From Ralstonia sp. NFACC01 (GTDB lineage: Bacteria; Pseudomonadota; Gammaproteobacteria; Burkholderiales; Burkholderiaceae): a stretch of 64,000 nt of DNA. The stretch lies in contig NZ_FOWV01000010.1 of the NCBI RefSeq assembly GCF_900115545.1, positions 1-64,000 on the forward strand. The letters run 5' to 3'. Below the pieces are notes generated by a model that worked only from the letters and a program-made list of their open reading frames with translations, was not told the origin of the DNA and made no database searches. A program made the position numbers and the translations under genes. Shown one piece after another: positions 17,769 through 28,589 of this stretch (the stretch's first letter is position 1; each line of letters begins with the position of its first letter).

Positions 17769-17815
17769 CCGGAGTACTCAAAATTCGTGCCGTCCCTTTT
17801 AACCGGCCGCCCCAC

Positions 17816-19123
17816 ATGCAGTTGCTGACGCTCGGAATCAACCACCACACTGCGCCGCTTTCCCTGCGCGAGAAGGTGGCGTTTCCGCTCGAGCAGCTCA
17901 AGCCCGCGCTGGGCACGCTGCGCCAGCACCTACCGCACCTCAGAAGCACGGCCGAAGCGGCCATCCTTTCCACCTGCAATCGCACTGAAATCTACTGCGC
18001 AACCGACGGCAACCTGCCCGAGCAGACCGCGCACGAGCATGCGATTCGCTGGCTGGCACAGCACCACAACATCGACGCCGGCGAACTCGCGCCCCATGTG
18101 TATTCGCTCGGCCAGTCGCTGGCGGTACGTCACGCGTTCCGCGTGGCCAGCGGGCTCGATTCGATGGTGCTGGGTGAAACGCAGATCCTCGGCCAGATGA
18201 AAGACGCCGTGCGCACCGCCACCGAGGCGGGCGCCCTGGGCACATACCTGAATCAGCTATTCCAGCGCACCTTTGCAGTGGCCAAGGAAGTGCGCGGCAC
18301 GACGGAGATCGGCGCGCATTCCGTGTCGATGGCCGCTGCCGCCGTGCGCCTGGCGCAGCGCATCTTCGAATCGATCGCGGATCAGCGCGTATTGTTCATT
18401 GGCGCCGGCGAAATGATCGAGCTGTGCGCCACCCACTTCGCCGCGCAGACGCCACGTGAAGTGGTGATCGCCAACCGCACGCTGGAACGCGGCGAGAAAC
18501 TCGCCGAATCGCTGTCGAACCAGGGCCTGAACGCTCGCGCCGTGCGCCTGGCCGAACTGCCGACCAAGCTCGCCGAGTTCGACATCGTGGTCTCCTGCAC
18601 CGCCAGCACGCTGCCCATCATCGGCCTGGGTGCCGTGGAGCGCGCCATCAAGCAGCGCCGCCACCGCCCGATGTTCATGGTCGACCTGGCCGTGCCGCGC
18701 GACATCGAACCCGAAGTCGCGCGCCTGTCCGACGTATTCCTCTACACCGTGGATGACCTGGGCGCCATCGTGCGCGAGGGCAACGCCCTGCGGCAGGCTG
18801 CCGTGGCACAGGCCGAGGCCATTATCGAAACGCGCGTGCTGAACTTCATGCACTGGCTCGACGCGCGCAGCGTGGTGCCCGTCATCCGGGATCTGCACGC
18901 GCAGGCCGAAACGCTGCGCCAAGGTGAGCTGGAACGCGCCCAGCGCATGCTCGCGCGCGGCGATGACCCGGCGCAGGTGCTTGAAGCGCTGTCGCAGGCG
19001 CTGACCAAGAAATTCCTCCACGGCCCGACGCATGCGCTCAACCACGCGCAGGGCGAAGGCCGCGAACAGCTCATCGACCTGCTGCCGGCGTTGTTCCGCC
19101 AGTCCAGCCACTCCGAGCGCTAG
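17816..19123 (+). CDS. hemA: Glutamyl-tRNA reductase HemA
   Basis: A 435-residue enzyme that reduces glutamyl-tRNA(Glu) to glutamate-1-semialdehyde, the first committed step of C5-pathway heme synthesis. The catalytic Cys54 is in STCNRTEIY. The NADPH-binding region has [16 protein letters not shown], and the conserved [12 protein letters not shown] follows. The dimerisation domain is at the C-terminus. Length is normal. It heads the cluster hemA-prfA-(lipoprotein)-prmC-grxD-ubiX, a common betaproteobacterial order. Confidence 0.98.
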   Translation: MQLLTLGINHHTAPLSLREKVAFPLEQLKPALGTLRQHLPHLRSTAEAAILSTCNRTEIYCATDGNLPEQTAHEHAIRWLAQHHNIDAGELAPHVYSLGQSLAVRHAFRVASGLDSMVLGETQILGQMKDAVRTATEAGALGTYLNQLFQRTFAVAKEVRGTTEIGAHSVSMAAAAVRLAQRIFESIADQRVLFIGAGEMIELCATHFAAQTPREVVIANRTLERGEKLAESLSNQGLNARAVRLAELPTKLAEFDIVVSCTASTLPIIGLGAVERAIKQRRHRPMFMVDLAVPRDIEPEVARLSDVFLYTVDDLGAIVREGNALRQAAVAQAEAIIETRVLNFMHWLDARSVVPVIRDLHAQAETLRQGELERAQRMLARGDDPAQVLEALSQALTKKFLHGPTHALNHAQGEGREQLIDLLPALFRQSSHSER

Positions 19124-19231
19124 CGGCCAGCGCATCGCACGCGCGCTGCCTGTGTTCACTCCAGCACGCAACTTCTGGCGCGGTATCATGCGCCGCCCTC
19201 GCTTCCAGCGTTTCCCTCCGCGACTGCCCGA

Positions 19232-20314
19232 ATGAAGCCCAGCATGCTGTCCAAGCTCGACCAATTGGCCGAGCGCATCGTCGAAATCAACGCGCTGCTT
19301 GCGCGTGAAGACGCTACCGCCAACCTCGACCAATACCGCAAGCTCACGCGCGAACACGCCGAGCTGGAGCCCGTGGTCGCGCAATTTTCCGCATGGAAGC
19401 AGGCCGAGGAAGACATCGCCACCGCACAGGAATTGGCGGCCGATCCGGACATGAAGGCATTTGCCGAAGACGAACTTCGCGCCGCGCGTGAGCGGATGGA
19501 GTCTCTCGAAGACGAGCTGCAGCGCCTGCTGCTGCCCAAAGACCCGAACGACCATCGCAACATTTTCGTGGAAATCCGCGCCGGGACGGGCGGCGATGAA
19601 TCCGCGCTCTTTGCCGGCGACTTGCTGCGCATGTACACGCGCTACGCCGAACGGCAGCGCTGGCAAGTCGAGATCGTGAGCGAATCGCCGTCGGACCTTG
19701 GCGGCTACAAGGAAGTGATCGCGCGGCTGGTGGGCGAAGGTGCGTACTCGCGCCTGAAGTTCGAGTCTGGCGGCCACCGCGTGCAGCGCGTGCCGGCCAC
19801 CGAGGCCCAGGGGCGCATCCACACGTCGGCCTGCACCGTGGCGGTCATGCCCGAGGCCGACGCGCTGGCCGACATCCAGATCAACCCGGCGGATTTGCGC
19901 ATCGATACGTTCCGCGCGTCGGGCGCGGGCGGCCAGCACATCAACAAGACGGATTCGGCCGTGCGCATCACGCACCTGCCGACCGGCCTGGTGGTGGAAT
20001 GCCAGGACGACCGCAGCCAGCACCGCAACAAGGACCGCGCCATGCAAGTCCTGGCCGCGCGTCTGAAGGATCGCCAGGAGCGTGAGGCGCAAGCCAAGGA
20101 AGCCAGCGCACGCAAGAGCCTGATCGGCTCGGGCGACCGCTCCGACCGCATCCGCACGTACAACTTCCCGCAAGGCCGCGTGACCGATCACCGCATCAAC
20201 CTGACGCTGTACAAGATCGACGCGATCATGGACGGCGACATCGATGAACTCGTCGGTGCCTTGGCCGCTGAGCACCAAGCCGAGCAGCTTGCAGCGCTGG
20301 GTGAAGACGCCTGA
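19232..20314 (+). CDS. prfA: Peptide chain release factor 1
   Basis: A 360-residue class I release factor that reads UAA and UAG. The GGQ hydrolysis motif is at residues 233-235 in [10 protein letters not shown], and the codon-recognition tripeptide PAT is in [15 protein letters not shown]. Length is typical. The ATG at 19232 (MKPSML) or 19244 (MLSKLD) could be the start. PrmC, which methylates the GGQ glutamine, is encoded two genes downstream. Confidence 0.98.
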   Translation: MKPSMLSKLDQLAERIVEINALLAREDATANLDQYRKLTREHAELEPVVAQFSAWKQAEEDIATAQELAADPDMKAFAEDELRAARERMESLEDELQRLLLPKDPNDHRNIFVEIRAGTGGDESALFAGDLLRMYTRYAERQRWQVEIVSESPSDLGGYKEVIARLVGEGAYSRLKFESGGHRVQRVPATEAQGRIHTSACTVAVMPEADALADIQINPADLRIDTFRASGAGGQHINKTDSAVRITHLPTGLVVECQDDRSQHRNKDRAMQVLAARLKDRQEREAQAKEASARKSLIGSGDRSDRIRTYNFPQGRVTDHRINLTLYKIDAIMDGDIDELVGALAAEHQAEQLAALGEDA

Positions 20315-20496
20315 GCGCCCAATCGTTAAAAAAGCGCACCGTCCGTAACATCCGCTTGCGTTTGATACAGCTTTGCGCGATGGCGCGCCGGCCCCGCGTT
20401 CCTATAATCGATCTCGATCACGCCGAGTGCATCGCCGGTCGCATCCGGCGCGCACTCACCAACAAGCGCGGCAACATCACGATTAGGAGAATCGCA

Positions 20497-20865
20497 ATGC
20501 GTACCCAACTGCTGGCCATCACTGTCGCCACCTCCCTCGCACTCGGTCTGGCCGCCTGCGGCAAGAAAGACGACGCCACCGACCAGGCCGCCAAGAGCGC
20601 GATGGAACAATCGAAGGACGCCGCCAAACAGGCGATCGACAACGCCGGCACCGCCGTGAGCAAGGCCGCCGACGCCGCTAAGGTAGAACTCTCGCAAGCG
20701 GCCTCGGATGCGCAGGTCTCCGCTTCGGGCGCGCTGGCCCAGGCCAAGGATGCTGCCAAAACCGCGGCCGACAAGACGGCCGACGCCGCCAAGGTTGCAG
20801 CCGACAAGACCGCTGACGCCACGAAGGAAGCGGCCAACAAGGTCAAGGACGCGACCAAGCAATAA
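20497..20865 (+). CDS. Small lipoprotein with LEA-like Ala/Lys/Asp repeats
   Basis: A 122-residue protein. A signal sequence ends in the lipobox LAAC with Cys at about residue 21. The mature part is almost wholly degenerate repeats of the type AADKTADAAK, predicted to form a long amphipathic helix, as in LEA-like proteins. Role unknown; such proteins may protect the envelope under stress. The ATG at 20497 follows a strong AGGAG. It sits between prfA and prmC, usually neighbours, and has its own -10-like TATAAT at 20403 and a hairpin behind it. Confidence 0.82.
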   Translation: MRTQLLAITVATSLALGLAACGKKDDATDQAAKSAMEQSKDAAKQAIDNAGTAVSKAADAAKVELSQAASDAQVSASGALAQAKDAAKTAADKTADAAKVAADKTADATKEAANKVKDATKQ

Positions 20866-20893
20866 GCGCTGTTTAACCACAGCGACCCGCTCG

Positions 20894-20935
20894 CGGGCCC
20901 GCGCCACATCGGCCGGGCCCGTGTTATTTTGTGCG
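20894..20935 (+). terminator. Possible terminator hairpin after the LEA-like lipoprotein gene
   Basis: GGGCCC repeats separated by about 14 bases can form a GC-rich stem, followed by TTATTTT. It lies just before the GTG start of prmC, so readthrough may still occur. Confidence 0.45.
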
Positions 20936-20962
20936 CCCGATCTTCGCTGCTGGTCTGTTGCC

Positions 20963-21865
20963 GTGTCGTCTTCCGCCGTAATTTCGCCCGAAACCCTGGC
21001 TCGCGTGGCCGATGCGCTGACAGCGCTGGCGCGTGCCGGCTTGCCTGCCCTGGAAGCACGCATGCTGGTCTCGCACGTGACGGGCCTGTCGCGCGTGCAA
21101 CTCATCACGCAAGACACCTGCGCCATCGACGTGGCCGCGCGCGCGCACATCAGCGAACTTGCGGCGCGGCGCCTGGCCGGCGAGCCGATGGCCTATCTGC
21201 TCGGCGAACGTGAATTCTTCGGCCGCACGTTCAAGGTGACGCCAGCCGTGCTGATTCCGCGGCCCGATACCGAATTGCTGGTCGAACAGGCGCTGGACCG
21301 CCTCGAAGAACGCGATGCGCCAGCCGTGCTCGACATGGGCACGGGCAGCGGCATCATCGCCATCACGATCGCGCTGGCGCGACGCGACGCGCGCGTGTGG
21401 GCCACCGATGCGTCCGCCGATGCGCTGGCCGTGGCAATCGACAACGCCAAGGCGCTCGGAGCCACCAATGTCCAGACTGCGCTGGGCGACTGGTATGGCG
21501 CGCTGGCCGATGCCGATGCGCCACCTGCTTTCGTCCTGATCGCCAGCAACCCGCCCTACATCGCCGCCACCGACGCGCACCTCGACGAGGGAGACCTGCG
21601 CTTCGAACCCGCCAGCGCCCTCACCGACCACGATGACGGCCTGCGCCACCTGCGCAGCATCGTCGCAGGCGCGCCTGCGCGGCTTGTCTCCGGCGGCTGG
21701 CTGCTGCTCGAACACGGCTACGACCAGGGCGAACCCGTGCGGGCGCTGCTGAACGGCGCCGACTTCGCCAACGTTTTCACCGCGCAAGACCTCGCCGGCC
21801 ACGACCGCTGCAGCGGCGGGCAATGGCCGGATCAAAACGCCAGTACGCGTTCCTCGCTAAAATAG
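20963..21865 (+). CDS. prmC: Peptide chain release factor N5-glutamine methyltransferase PrmC
   Basis: A 300-residue class I SAM methyltransferase that methylates the GGQ glutamine of release factors. The SAM motif is VLDMGTGSGIIAITIAL, and the catalytic NPPY is at residues 196-199. The N-terminal helical domain contains EARMLVSHVTGLSRVQL. GTG at 20963 is taken as the start because the only upstream in-frame ATG (20708) lies inside the preceding gene in another frame. It partners functionally with prfA upstream. Confidence 0.95.
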   Translation: MSSSAVISPETLARVADALTALARAGLPALEARMLVSHVTGLSRVQLITQDTCAIDVAARAHISELAARRLAGEPMAYLLGEREFFGRTFKVTPAVLIPRPDTELLVEQALDRLEERDAPAVLDMGTGSGIIAITIALARRDARVWATDASADALAVAIDNAKALGATNVQTALGDWYGALADADAPPAFVLIASNPPYIAATDAHLDEGDLRFEPASALTDHDDGLRHLRSIVAGAPARLVSGGWLLLEHGYDQGEPVRALLNGADFANVFTAQDLAGHDRCSGGQWPDQNASTRSSLK

Positions 21866-21933
21866 ACGGGTTTTCCAATGTGGATGGCAACCCGGAAACC
21901 CAGCTGCCGCCCCTCACCAAATCGAGTCTCCCC

Positions 21934-22245
21934 ATGAGCACCACGCACGAAAAGATCGACCAGATCGTCAAAGGCCACCCCGTCGTCCTCTTCATGAAGG
22001 GCACGGCGCAATTCCCGATGTGCGGCTTTTCGGGCCGCGCTATCCAAATCCTGAAGGCCTGCGGCGTGGACCGGCCGCATACCGTGAACGTGCTGGAAGA
22101 CGACGAAATCCGCCAGGGCATCAAAGACTACGCCAACTGGCCGACCATTCCGCAGCTCTACGTCAAGGGCGAATTCATCGGCGGTTCGGACATCATGATG
22201 GAGATGTACCAGAGCGGTGAACTGCAGCCGCTGCTGGCTGCTTGA
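21934..22245 (+). CDS. grxD: Monothiol glutaredoxin, Grx4 family
   Basis: A 103-residue CGFS-type glutaredoxin (CGFS at residues 30-33) with the family motifs VVLFMKGTAQFPMCGFS, NWPTIPQLYVKGEFIGG and SDIMMEM. These proteins bind a [2Fe-2S] cluster with glutathione and deliver iron-sulfur clusters. The frame opens at 21823, but the ATG at 21934 matches the family N-terminus. It lies between prmC and ubiX on the same strand. Confidence 0.97.
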   Translation: MSTTHEKIDQIVKGHPVVLFMKGTAQFPMCGFSGRAIQILKACGVDRPHTVNVLEDDEIRQGIKDYANWPTIPQLYVKGEFIGGSDIMMEMYQSGELQPLLAA

Positions 22246-22264
22246 GCTCCGCTCTCGTTTCAGC

Positions 22265-22888
22265 GTGACTTCAACCCCGAACGCCGCCGCTCAAACGCCA
22301 CCTGTACGCCGCATCATCGTGGCGATCACGGGGGCGTCGGGGGCAATCTACGGTGTGCGGCTGCTGCAGGTTCTGCAGGACCTGCGGGAATCAGCGGGGG
22401 TGGAATCGCACCTGCTGATGTCGCCCGCAGGGCTGATGAATGTGCAGCACGAGCTGCACATGGCACGCGAAGAAGTGGAAGCGCTGGCGCACGTCGTGCA
22501 TAACGTGCGCGATATCGGCGCGACCATCGCGAGCGGTTCCTTTGCTGCCGAAGCGATGGTGGTGGCGCCCTGCTCGATGAAGACGCTGGCGGCCGTTGCG
22601 CACGGCCTGTCGGACAACCTCATCGCCCGCGCTGCCGACGTCACGCTCAAGGAGCGCCGCCGTCTGATCCTGATGGTGCGCGAAACGCCGTTGAATCTGG
22701 CGCATCTGCGCAACATGACGGCCGTCACCGAGATGGGCGGAATCGTGTTCCCGCCCGTACCGGGCTTTTACCAGCGGCCCAAGACGATCGACGACTTGGT
22801 CGACCACACAGTCGGCCGCGTGCTGGACCTGCTTGGCTTGCCGCAGACGTTGGCGCCGGGCTGGCCGGGCTTGCGTTCAACGGACTAG
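22265..22888 (+). CDS. ubiX: Flavin prenyltransferase UbiX
   Basis: A 207-residue enzyme that makes prenylated FMN, the cofactor of the UbiD decarboxylase in ubiquinone synthesis. The flavin-binding N-terminal motif is VAITGASGAIYGVRLL; the central AEAMVVAPCSMKTLAAVAHG and FPPVPGFYQRP are family hallmarks. The start is uncertain: GTG at 22265 gives a normal length, while GTG at 22217 would overlap grxD. ubiD is not in the window. Confidence 0.95.
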   Translation: MTSTPNAAAQTPPVRRIIVAITGASGAIYGVRLLQVLQDLRESAGVESHLLMSPAGLMNVQHELHMAREEVEALAHVVHNVRDIGATIASGSFAAEAMVVAPCSMKTLAAVAHGLSDNLIARAADVTLKERRRLILMVRETPLNLAHLRNMTAVTEMGGIVFPPVPGFYQRPKTIDDLVDHTVGRVLDLLGLPQTLAPGWPGLRSTD

Positions 22889-22910
22889 GCGCAGATCAGC
22901 CAACTGCCGA

Positions 22911-23081
22911 TCAGCGGTGGTGGTAATTGAAGTACACCGACGGTCCACCCCAATATCCGCCGTAATAGGCCGGATAAGCCGGTGCGACATAGACCGGCGC
23001 AGGGGCCACGGCCACCGGTGCCGGATACACCGCACACCCCCCAAGCGTCGCGGCCAACAAGGCCAGAGCCACGATTTTCAT
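22911..23081 (-). CDS. Small Pro/Tyr-rich lipoprotein
   Basis: A 56-residue open frame that I translated by hand. The N-terminus MKIVALALLAATLGGC is a compact lipoprotein signal with lipobox LGGC (Cys16). The mature part is repetitive ([18 protein letters not shown]) and ends YFNYHHR. AAGGAC precedes the ATG. The composition, with YYGGYWG, resembles the exported protein at 28590-28898. It lies downstream of, and in the same direction as, the 23203-23943 gene. Function unknown. Confidence 0.7.
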   Translation of the reverse strand: MKIVALALLAATLGGCAVYPAPVAVAPAPVYVAPAYPAYYGGYWGGPSVYFNYHHR

Positions 23082-23202
23082 GATTAGCGTCCTTCGGCCC
23101 CGCTAGTGGAGCCATGTGGACGTTATAAGCCGACGCGAGCGGCGTCGGCGTCATGCGGGTGTAAGCGGTGTAACCGAAAACTACGAACATGTGTCCGTAA
23201 GT

Positions 23203-23943
23203 TCACTGCTTAGGCGTCGGCTTGCCTGAAAAGGGCTTGGCCGTTGCGGCGGTCGCTGAAGCCGCCACGCCAGACGCAGCAGCCGGCTTGGGTGCGTTCG
23301 GATCGACTTCTGCACGCATCTGGTCCATGACCGCCCCGGCGCGCGGTGCCCAAAGGAATTCCACCGTGCCGTTCTGCGGCTCTTCGGGAATCGCGTACAT
23401 CGTGATGATGGTCTGATGGCCTGCCCAGCGTGCGCGCAGCGAATCGACCGTCTTGCCAGACTTCAGCTTGAGCGGGGCCTTGCCTTCCTGCGCAGGCTTG
23501 CCGTAACGATCGGACAGGGCCTGGAAGACGCGCTGTTCGGTATCCACGCCGCGCGTCGGCACGAACATGCCGGCGATGTTGCCATCTTGGTCAATCAGGA
23601 GCACGGCCTGCGGCCCATCCATCAACTCGGGGCGCAATGCCTGCGGCACGCCAAGCGAGCGCGTTCGGCCATGCGATTCAAGCGCATCGGAGCAGTATTC
23701 GGCGACATCCTTGCCACCATTCGCGCGTACGTCTTCGCACGAAGGCAGCTTGCGCAGCGGCTTGCCGAGCGGGAAGGCATCGAGCAGCACCGCCACGTCG
23801 CCGGGATCGCGCACAGCCTTGGCTGGCGCTGCAGACTTGGGAGCCGCCTTGGCTGCGGGTGCTGCAAACGCCACGGGCGCGAGCAACGAGGTCGAAAGGG
23901 CAAGCGCGGCAGTTGCCGTGGCGCGTCGCGTCCAGCAGGTCAT
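23203..23943 (-). CDS. Exported protein of unknown function
   Basis: A 246-residue protein with a signal peptide (about residues 1-28, ending AFA-AP) and an Ala/Pro/Lys-rich linker. A globular middle contains DGPQAVLLIDQDGNIAGMF and WAGHQTIITMYAIPEEPQNG. It ends in another low-complexity Ala/Pro tail. I do not recognise the family. The start at 23943 was chosen over 24003 to place the signal peptide first. It is divergent from opgG, so an envelope role is possible from location only. Confidence 0.75.
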   Translation of the reverse strand: MTCWTRRATATAALALSTSLLAPVAFAAPAAKAAPKSAAPAKAVRDPGDVAVLLDAFPLGKPLRKLPSCEDVRANGGKDVAEYCSDALESHGRTRSLGVPQALRPELMDGPQAVLLIDQDGNIAGMFVPTRGVDTEQRVFQALSDRYGKPAQEGKAPLKLKSGKTVDSLRARWAGHQTIITMYAIPEEPQNGTVEFLWAPRAGAVMDQMRAEVDPNAPKPAAASGVAASATAATAKPFSGKPTPKQ

Positions 23944-24247
23944 GCGAACTCCATGGAGGAAAGAGCCGAGAGTGTGCCACGCGGGAATCCCGGCACACGG
24001 CAAAGCGGTTCTGACTGCCGGCCGGCGGTATGCGTTCCCCTCAACCGAATGGTTGGCCCGCCACAGACCGCCTGATTACACGCCATTTGACGCGGATGTC
24101 GGCCCGATGCGGCCAGAAACATTATCAAAATGTTGCCGGTTTTGATCTCGCAAAGGTACGGCGGGTAAAATCTCGGCGGCACAGACGAATGACCGGCAGG
24201 ACCGAAGCGTCACGTTCCTCGGCCCGCCGCATAGACGCGATCTCATT
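23944..24247. other. 304-bp divergent intergenic region
   Basis: It separates the exported protein (minus) and opgG (plus). It contains the probable opgGH promoter (annotated) and no supported gene. Confidence 0.5.
24142..24171 (+). promoter_or_regulatory. Possible sigma-70 promoter for opgGH
   Basis: TTGATC (24142-24147) and TAAAAT (24166-24171) are 18 bases apart. They lie about 75 bases before the opgG start. Confidence 0.45.
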
Positions 24248-25840
24248 TTGAACATTCCCTCCGCTGTTTCCTCCCGCACGCCGGGGGCCGCTCGCGCGGC
24301 ACGCACCCGTTCGGTAGCCAGCTATGCACGGCTGGCCGTTGGCCTGCTGGCGCTGGCTTCGGCGCACGCTGCGCTGGCCTTCGGTTTCAACGATGTGGCC
24401 ACACGCGCCAAGCAACTGGCCTCCAAACCGTACCAGGCGCCCGCCGACACCCTGCCCCGCGAATTGCGCGAGCTGCGCTACGACCAGTACCGCGAAATCC
24501 GCTTCAAGTCCGACCAGGCTTACTGGCGCCGCGACAAGCTGCCGTTCGAACTCGGTTTCTTCCACGAGGGTTCGTACTACGACCAGCCCGTGAAGATCAA
24601 CGAAGTGTCGCCCGCCGGCGTGCGCGAAATCCGCTTCGATCCACGCCTGTTCGACTACGGCCCGGTCAAGCTCGACCCGAAGCAATTGCAGAAGCTCGGC
24701 TTTGCCGGCTTCCGCGTGCACTACCCGATGAACACGCCCAAGTACAAGGACGAGGTCATCGTGTTTCTGGGCGCGTCGTACTTCCGCGGCATCGGCAAGG
24801 GGCAGGTCTACGGCCTGTCCGCGCGCGGGCTCGCCATCGACACTGCGCTCAATTCGGGCGAGGAATTCCCCCGCTTCACCGATTTCTGGATCGAACGCCC
24901 GGCCGCCAATGCGAAAGAGCTGACGATCTACGCGTTGCTCAACTCGCGCCGCGCCACGGGTGCCTACCGCTTTGTCATCAAGCCGGGCAGCGACACGGCG
25001 GTCGAGGTGAAGGCGCAGCTATACATGCGCGAGAACGTGAGCAAGCTGGCCATCGCGCCGCTCACCAGCATGTTCTTCTTTGGCGAGAACCAACCGGCGC
25101 CTGCGCTGGATTTCCGCCCCGAGGTGCACGACTCCGACGGCCTGTCGGTGCTTTCTGGTACGGGTGAATGGATCTGGCGCCCGCTGACGAACCCCAAGCG
25201 CCTGCTGGTCAGCTCGTTCGGGACGACCAACCCGGGCGGCTTCGGCCTGATGCAGCGTGACCGCGCGTTCTCCAGCTACCAGGAAATCGGCGACCACTAC
25301 GAACTGCGCCCGAGCGCGTGGGTCGAGCCCGTCGGCAAATGGGGCGCGGGCCGCGTGGAGCTTGTGCAGATTCCGACGCCGGACGAGACGAACGACAACG
25401 TGGTCGCCTACTGGGTGCCTGAAAACCCGCCCAAGCCGCATCAGCCGTTCAATCTTGAATACCGCCTGCTGTGGCAGAAAGACGCCGACAAGAAGCCGGC
25501 GCTGGCATGGGTTACGCAGACGCGCCGCTCGCACGGCTGGACGACCAAGCGCCCGGACGAGCGCAAGCCCGACGATACGATCGCCTTTGTGGTCGACTTC
25601 GAAGGCCCCGCGCTGGCAAAGCTTCCGCCCAATGCACCGGTTGAGCCGGTGTTCTCGGCAGATGCCAACGGCAAGATCGAATCGATCTTCGGCCAACCCA
25701 ACACCGCGACCGGCGGATGGCGCGTGACCGTGCGCCTCAAGCGGGTCGACGACGATAAACCCGTCGAAATGCGCGGCTACCTGCGCAGCGGCGGCACCGG
25801 ACTCTCTGAGACGTGGAGCTACCTGTTACCTCCGGGCTGA
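24248..25840 (+). CDS. opgG: Glucan biosynthesis protein OpgG
   Basis: A 530-residue periplasmic protein for osmoregulated periplasmic glucans. A long N-terminal signal region (about residues 1-45, ending HAALA) precedes the MdoG domain, which begins [18 protein letters not shown]. The family motif [14 protein letters not shown] and the C-terminal Ig-like part are present. OpgG is thought to process the glucan made by OpgH. The start is probably TTG at 24248, because no ATG lies before the signal sequence. opgH starts 3 bases after its stop. Confidence 0.95.
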   Translation: MNIPSAVSSRTPGAARAARTRSVASYARLAVGLLALASAHAALAFGFNDVATRAKQLASKPYQAPADTLPRELRELRYDQYREIRFKSDQAYWRRDKLPFELGFFHEGSYYDQPVKINEVSPAGVREIRFDPRLFDYGPVKLDPKQLQKLGFAGFRVHYPMNTPKYKDEVIVFLGASYFRGIGKGQVYGLSARGLAIDTALNSGEEFPRFTDFWIERPAANAKELTIYALLNSRRATGAYRFVIKPGSDTAVEVKAQLYMRENVSKLAIAPLTSMFFFGENQPAPALDFRPEVHDSDGLSVLSGTGEWIWRPLTNPKRLLVSSFGTTNPGGFGLMQRDRAFSSYQEIGDHYELRPSAWVEPVGKWGAGRVELVQIPTPDETNDNVVAYWVPENPPKPHQPFNLEYRLLWQKDADKKPALAWVTQTRRSHGWTTKRPDERKPDDTIAFVVDFEGPALAKLPPNAPVEPVFSADANGKIESIFGQPNTATGGWRVTVRLKRVDDDKPVEMRGYLRSGGTGLSETWSYLLPPG

Positions 25841-25842
25841 AC

Positions 25843-28401
25843 GTGACGACAGCCCAGACCGGCGGTGCCGCTGGCACTGCCCCCTCCACCAGCCCTGCCA
25901 CAGCGCAGTCTGTGGCCGACCATTACCTAGAGGCGCTGCCGCTGGCGGCCGAGGCGCGCGCTACGCTGCTGCGCACCGCGGGCATCACAGCGGGCGACGA
26001 CGATGCAGCAGCGCTCGCGAAGCTGCATCGCGCACTGGCCACGCTCGACCCCGCACAGACGACGTCGCTCGACGCCGACGCGCCGGCTTACGCGTCCGTA
26101 GGCTCGCGCCTGGATGCTGCGTATGGCGCCACGCGCGCCGATGCCGCATCGACGGAGCCCTCCGCCCAACCTGCGCCACCCGTTGAGCACGACAACCAGG
26201 GCCGTATCCACCTGGATACCGGCCCCACGCCCGCGCGCCGTTCGATGGTGCCGTGGCCATGGGTGCTCGGCCCGATCTGGCGCACGCGCAAGGCCATCGA
26301 CCGCTGGATGCATGGCGGCAAGAAGCCGGTGCCGTATGAAGCGCCCGACTCGCCGGACCCGAAAGGCATCTGGCGCTTCGTCGGCGCACGCCGCCGCCTG
26401 ACGCTGCTCGCGCTGATGATCGCGCAGACCGTCGCCGCCACCTGGGCGATGAGCACGGTGCTGCCGTATCACGGTGCCGACTGGCTCGAAGCCATCATCA
26501 TCGTCCTGTTTGCGGTGCTGTTCTGCTGGGTGTCGGCGGGCTTCTGGACGGCCATCACGGGCTTCCTGCTGCTGGCCTTCCACGGCGACCGCTTCGTCAT
26601 CTCGCGCCGCGCCACGCCCGACGCCACGATTCCCGACGATGCACGCACGGCCATCGTCATGCCGATCTGCAACGAAGATGTGCAGCGCGTCTTCGCCGGG
26701 CTGCGCGCGACGTACGAATCGTTGCAGCGCACGGGACATCTGGAGCACTTCGACTTCTTCGTGCTGTCGGACTCCGGCGACCCGGACATCCGCACGGCAG
26801 AAGCCGATGCCTGGCTGCACATCTGCCGCGCGCTCGATGGTTTCGGCCGCATCTTCTACCGCTGGCGCCGCCACCGCGTGAAGCGCAAGAGCGGCAACAT
26901 CGACGATTTTTGCCGGCGCTGGGGCGGCAAATACCGCTACATGATCGTGCTCGACGCCGACAGCGTGATGAGCGGCGATTGCCTGACGCGCCTCGTGCAG
27001 TTGATGGAAGGTGCGCCCAGCGCGGGCATCATCCAGACCGCCCCGCGCGCGGCCGGCCGCGACACGCTGTATGCGCGTATCCAGCAGTTCGCCACGCGCG
27101 TGTACGGGCCGCTGTTCACCGCCGGCCTGCACTACTGGCAACTCGGCGAATCGCACTACTGGGGCCACAACGCCATCATCCGGCTGGACCCATTCATCAA
27201 GCACTGTGCGCTGGCGCCGATCCCGGGCAAGGGTTCGCTTTCGGGCGAGATCATGTCGCACGACTTTGTCGAAGCCGCGCTGATGCGCCGCGCCGGCTGG
27301 GCCGTGTGGATCGCCTACGACCTGGACGGCAGCTACGAAGAAATGCCGCCCAACCTGCTCGACGAGCTGGGCCGCGACCGCCGCTGGTGCCACGGCAACC
27401 TGATGAACTTCCGTCTGTTTGGTGCGCCGGGCTTCCACCGTGTGCACCGCGCGGTGTTCATCACCGGGGTGATGGCGTATCTGTCGGCGCCGCTGTGGTT
27501 CCTGTTCCTGCTCCTGTCGACAGCCCTGCTGGCCAAGCACACGCTGATCGTGCCGGAATACTTCACGCAGCCCCGCCAGCTCTTCCCGATCTGGCCGGAG
27601 TGGCATCCGGAAAAAGCCGCAGCGCTATTCTCTGCCACCGCCACCGTGCTGTTCCTGCCCAAGATCCTCAGCGTGCTCGTGCTGTGGGCGCAGGGGCCGA
27701 AGCGCTTTGGCGGCGCGATCCACCTGGCGTTGTCGATGGCGATCGAGGCGGCGTTCTCGGTGCTGGCCGCCCCCGTGCGCATGCTGTTCCACACGCGCTT
27801 CGTGACGGCCGCGTTCCTCGGCTGGAAGGTGCACTGGAAATCGCCGCCGCGCGAAGACGCGCAAACACATTGGGGCGACGCCGTCCGCCGCCACGGCCTC
27901 CACACCGTGATCGGCATTGTCTGGGCTGCGATCGTGTATTGGCTGAACCCGAGCTTCCTCTGGTGGCTTTCGCCAGTCGTGGGCGCGCTGATCGTGTCGA
28001 TTCCGCTGTCCGTGTTCTCCAGCCGTGTGAGCTTGGGCCGCCGCATGCGGCGCTTGCGCCTCTTCATGATTCCCGAGGAAGTGCGCCCGCCGCGCGAACT
28101 CCGCGCCACGCGCAAGCACCTGCGCAATGCGCCGCCGATGCCCGACTTCCGTCAGGCCGTGGTCGACCCCGTCACCAACGCGCTGATGTGCGCGATCGGC
28201 ACCGCGCGCTTTCCGTACGACCGGCGCCTGATTGCTGTGCGGGAAGCACATGTGCGTCACGCATTGGAAGTCGGCCCCGACAAGCTCACGGGTAAGCAGA
28301 AGCTGGTGTTGCTGTCGGACCCGTTCTCGCTGTCGGCGCTGCACCTGGCGGTGTGGTCGTCACCTGAACAGCGTGCGGCCTGGGAGCCTGCACAAGGCTG
28401 A
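25843..28401 (+). CDS. opgH: Glucans biosynthesis glucosyltransferase OpgH
   Basis: An 852-residue inner-membrane family-2 glycosyltransferase that polymerises the beta-1,2-glucan backbone from UDP-glucose. The catalytic part has [18 protein letters not shown], the metal-binding MIVLDADS, and the RDRRWCHGN motif (family Q/RxxRW). Transmembrane segments flank it on both sides. GTG at 25843 is the chosen start, 3 bases after opgG; GTG at 25813 would overlap opgG. The N-terminal 100 residues are Ala/Thr-rich and variable, as in homologues. Confidence 0.95.
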   Translation: MTTAQTGGAAGTAPSTSPATAQSVADHYLEALPLAAEARATLLRTAGITAGDDDAAALAKLHRALATLDPAQTTSLDADAPAYASVGSRLDAAYGATRADAASTEPSAQPAPPVEHDNQGRIHLDTGPTPARRSMVPWPWVLGPIWRTRKAIDRWMHGGKKPVPYEAPDSPDPKGIWRFVGARRRLTLLALMIAQTVAATWAMSTVLPYHGADWLEAIIIVLFAVLFCWVSAGFWTAITGFLLLAFHGDRFVISRRATPDATIPDDARTAIVMPICNEDVQRVFAGLRATYESLQRTGHLEHFDFFVLSDSGDPDIRTAEADAWLHICRALDGFGRIFYRWRRHRVKRKSGNIDDFCRRWGGKYRYMIVLDADSVMSGDCLTRLVQLMEGAPSAGIIQTAPRAAGRDTLYARIQQFATRVYGPLFTAGLHYWQLGESHYWGHNAIIRLDPFIKHCALAPIPGKGSLSGEIMSHDFVEAALMRRAGWAVWIAYDLDGSYEEMPPNLLDELGRDRRWCHGNLMNFRLFGAPGFHRVHRAVFITGVMAYLSAPLWFLFLLLSTALLAKHTLIVPEYFTQPRQLFPIWPEWHPEKAAALFSATATVLFLPKILSVLVLWAQGPKRFGGAIHLALSMAIEAAFSVLAAPVRMLFHTRFVTAAFLGWKVHWKSPPREDAQTHWGDAVRRHGLHTVIGIVWAAIVYWLNPSFLWWLSPVVGALIVSIPLSVFSSRVSLGRRMRRLRLFMIPEEVRPPRELRATRKHLRNAPPMPDFRQAVVDPVTNALMCAIGTARFPYDRRLIAVREAHVRHALEVGPDKLTGKQKLVLLSDPFSLSALHLAVWSSPEQRAAWEPAQG

Positions 28402-28424
28402 ACGATTCTGCCCTGCGCCATCCC

Positions 28425-28463
28425 GCGCCCCACCAGCGTTTTGCCGGTGGGGCGCTTTACTTT
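28425..28463 (+). terminator. Rho-independent terminator after opgH
   Basis: Perfect 10-bp inverted repeat GCGCCCCACC / GGTGGGGCGC with an 11-base loop, followed by TTTACTTT. It lies 23 bases past the opgH stop. Confidence 0.85.
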
Positions 28464-28589
28464 CCGTTACATCCGTAGGATTTGCGTATCACCTGAAGCG
28501 CCCGGCGGTTCATAGAATGGCTTCACGAACTTGATATACGAAGTCGACGGCACCTCGGCCCCGGCCTCGCAACCGTAAGGAGAAGCATC

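Noticed and set aside
18257-20278. 673-residue minus-strand open frame
   Set aside because: Antisense to hemA and prfA; composition typical of reverse-strand shadows.
25927-27606. 559-residue minus-strand open frame
   Set aside because: Antisense to opgH with no domain signature.
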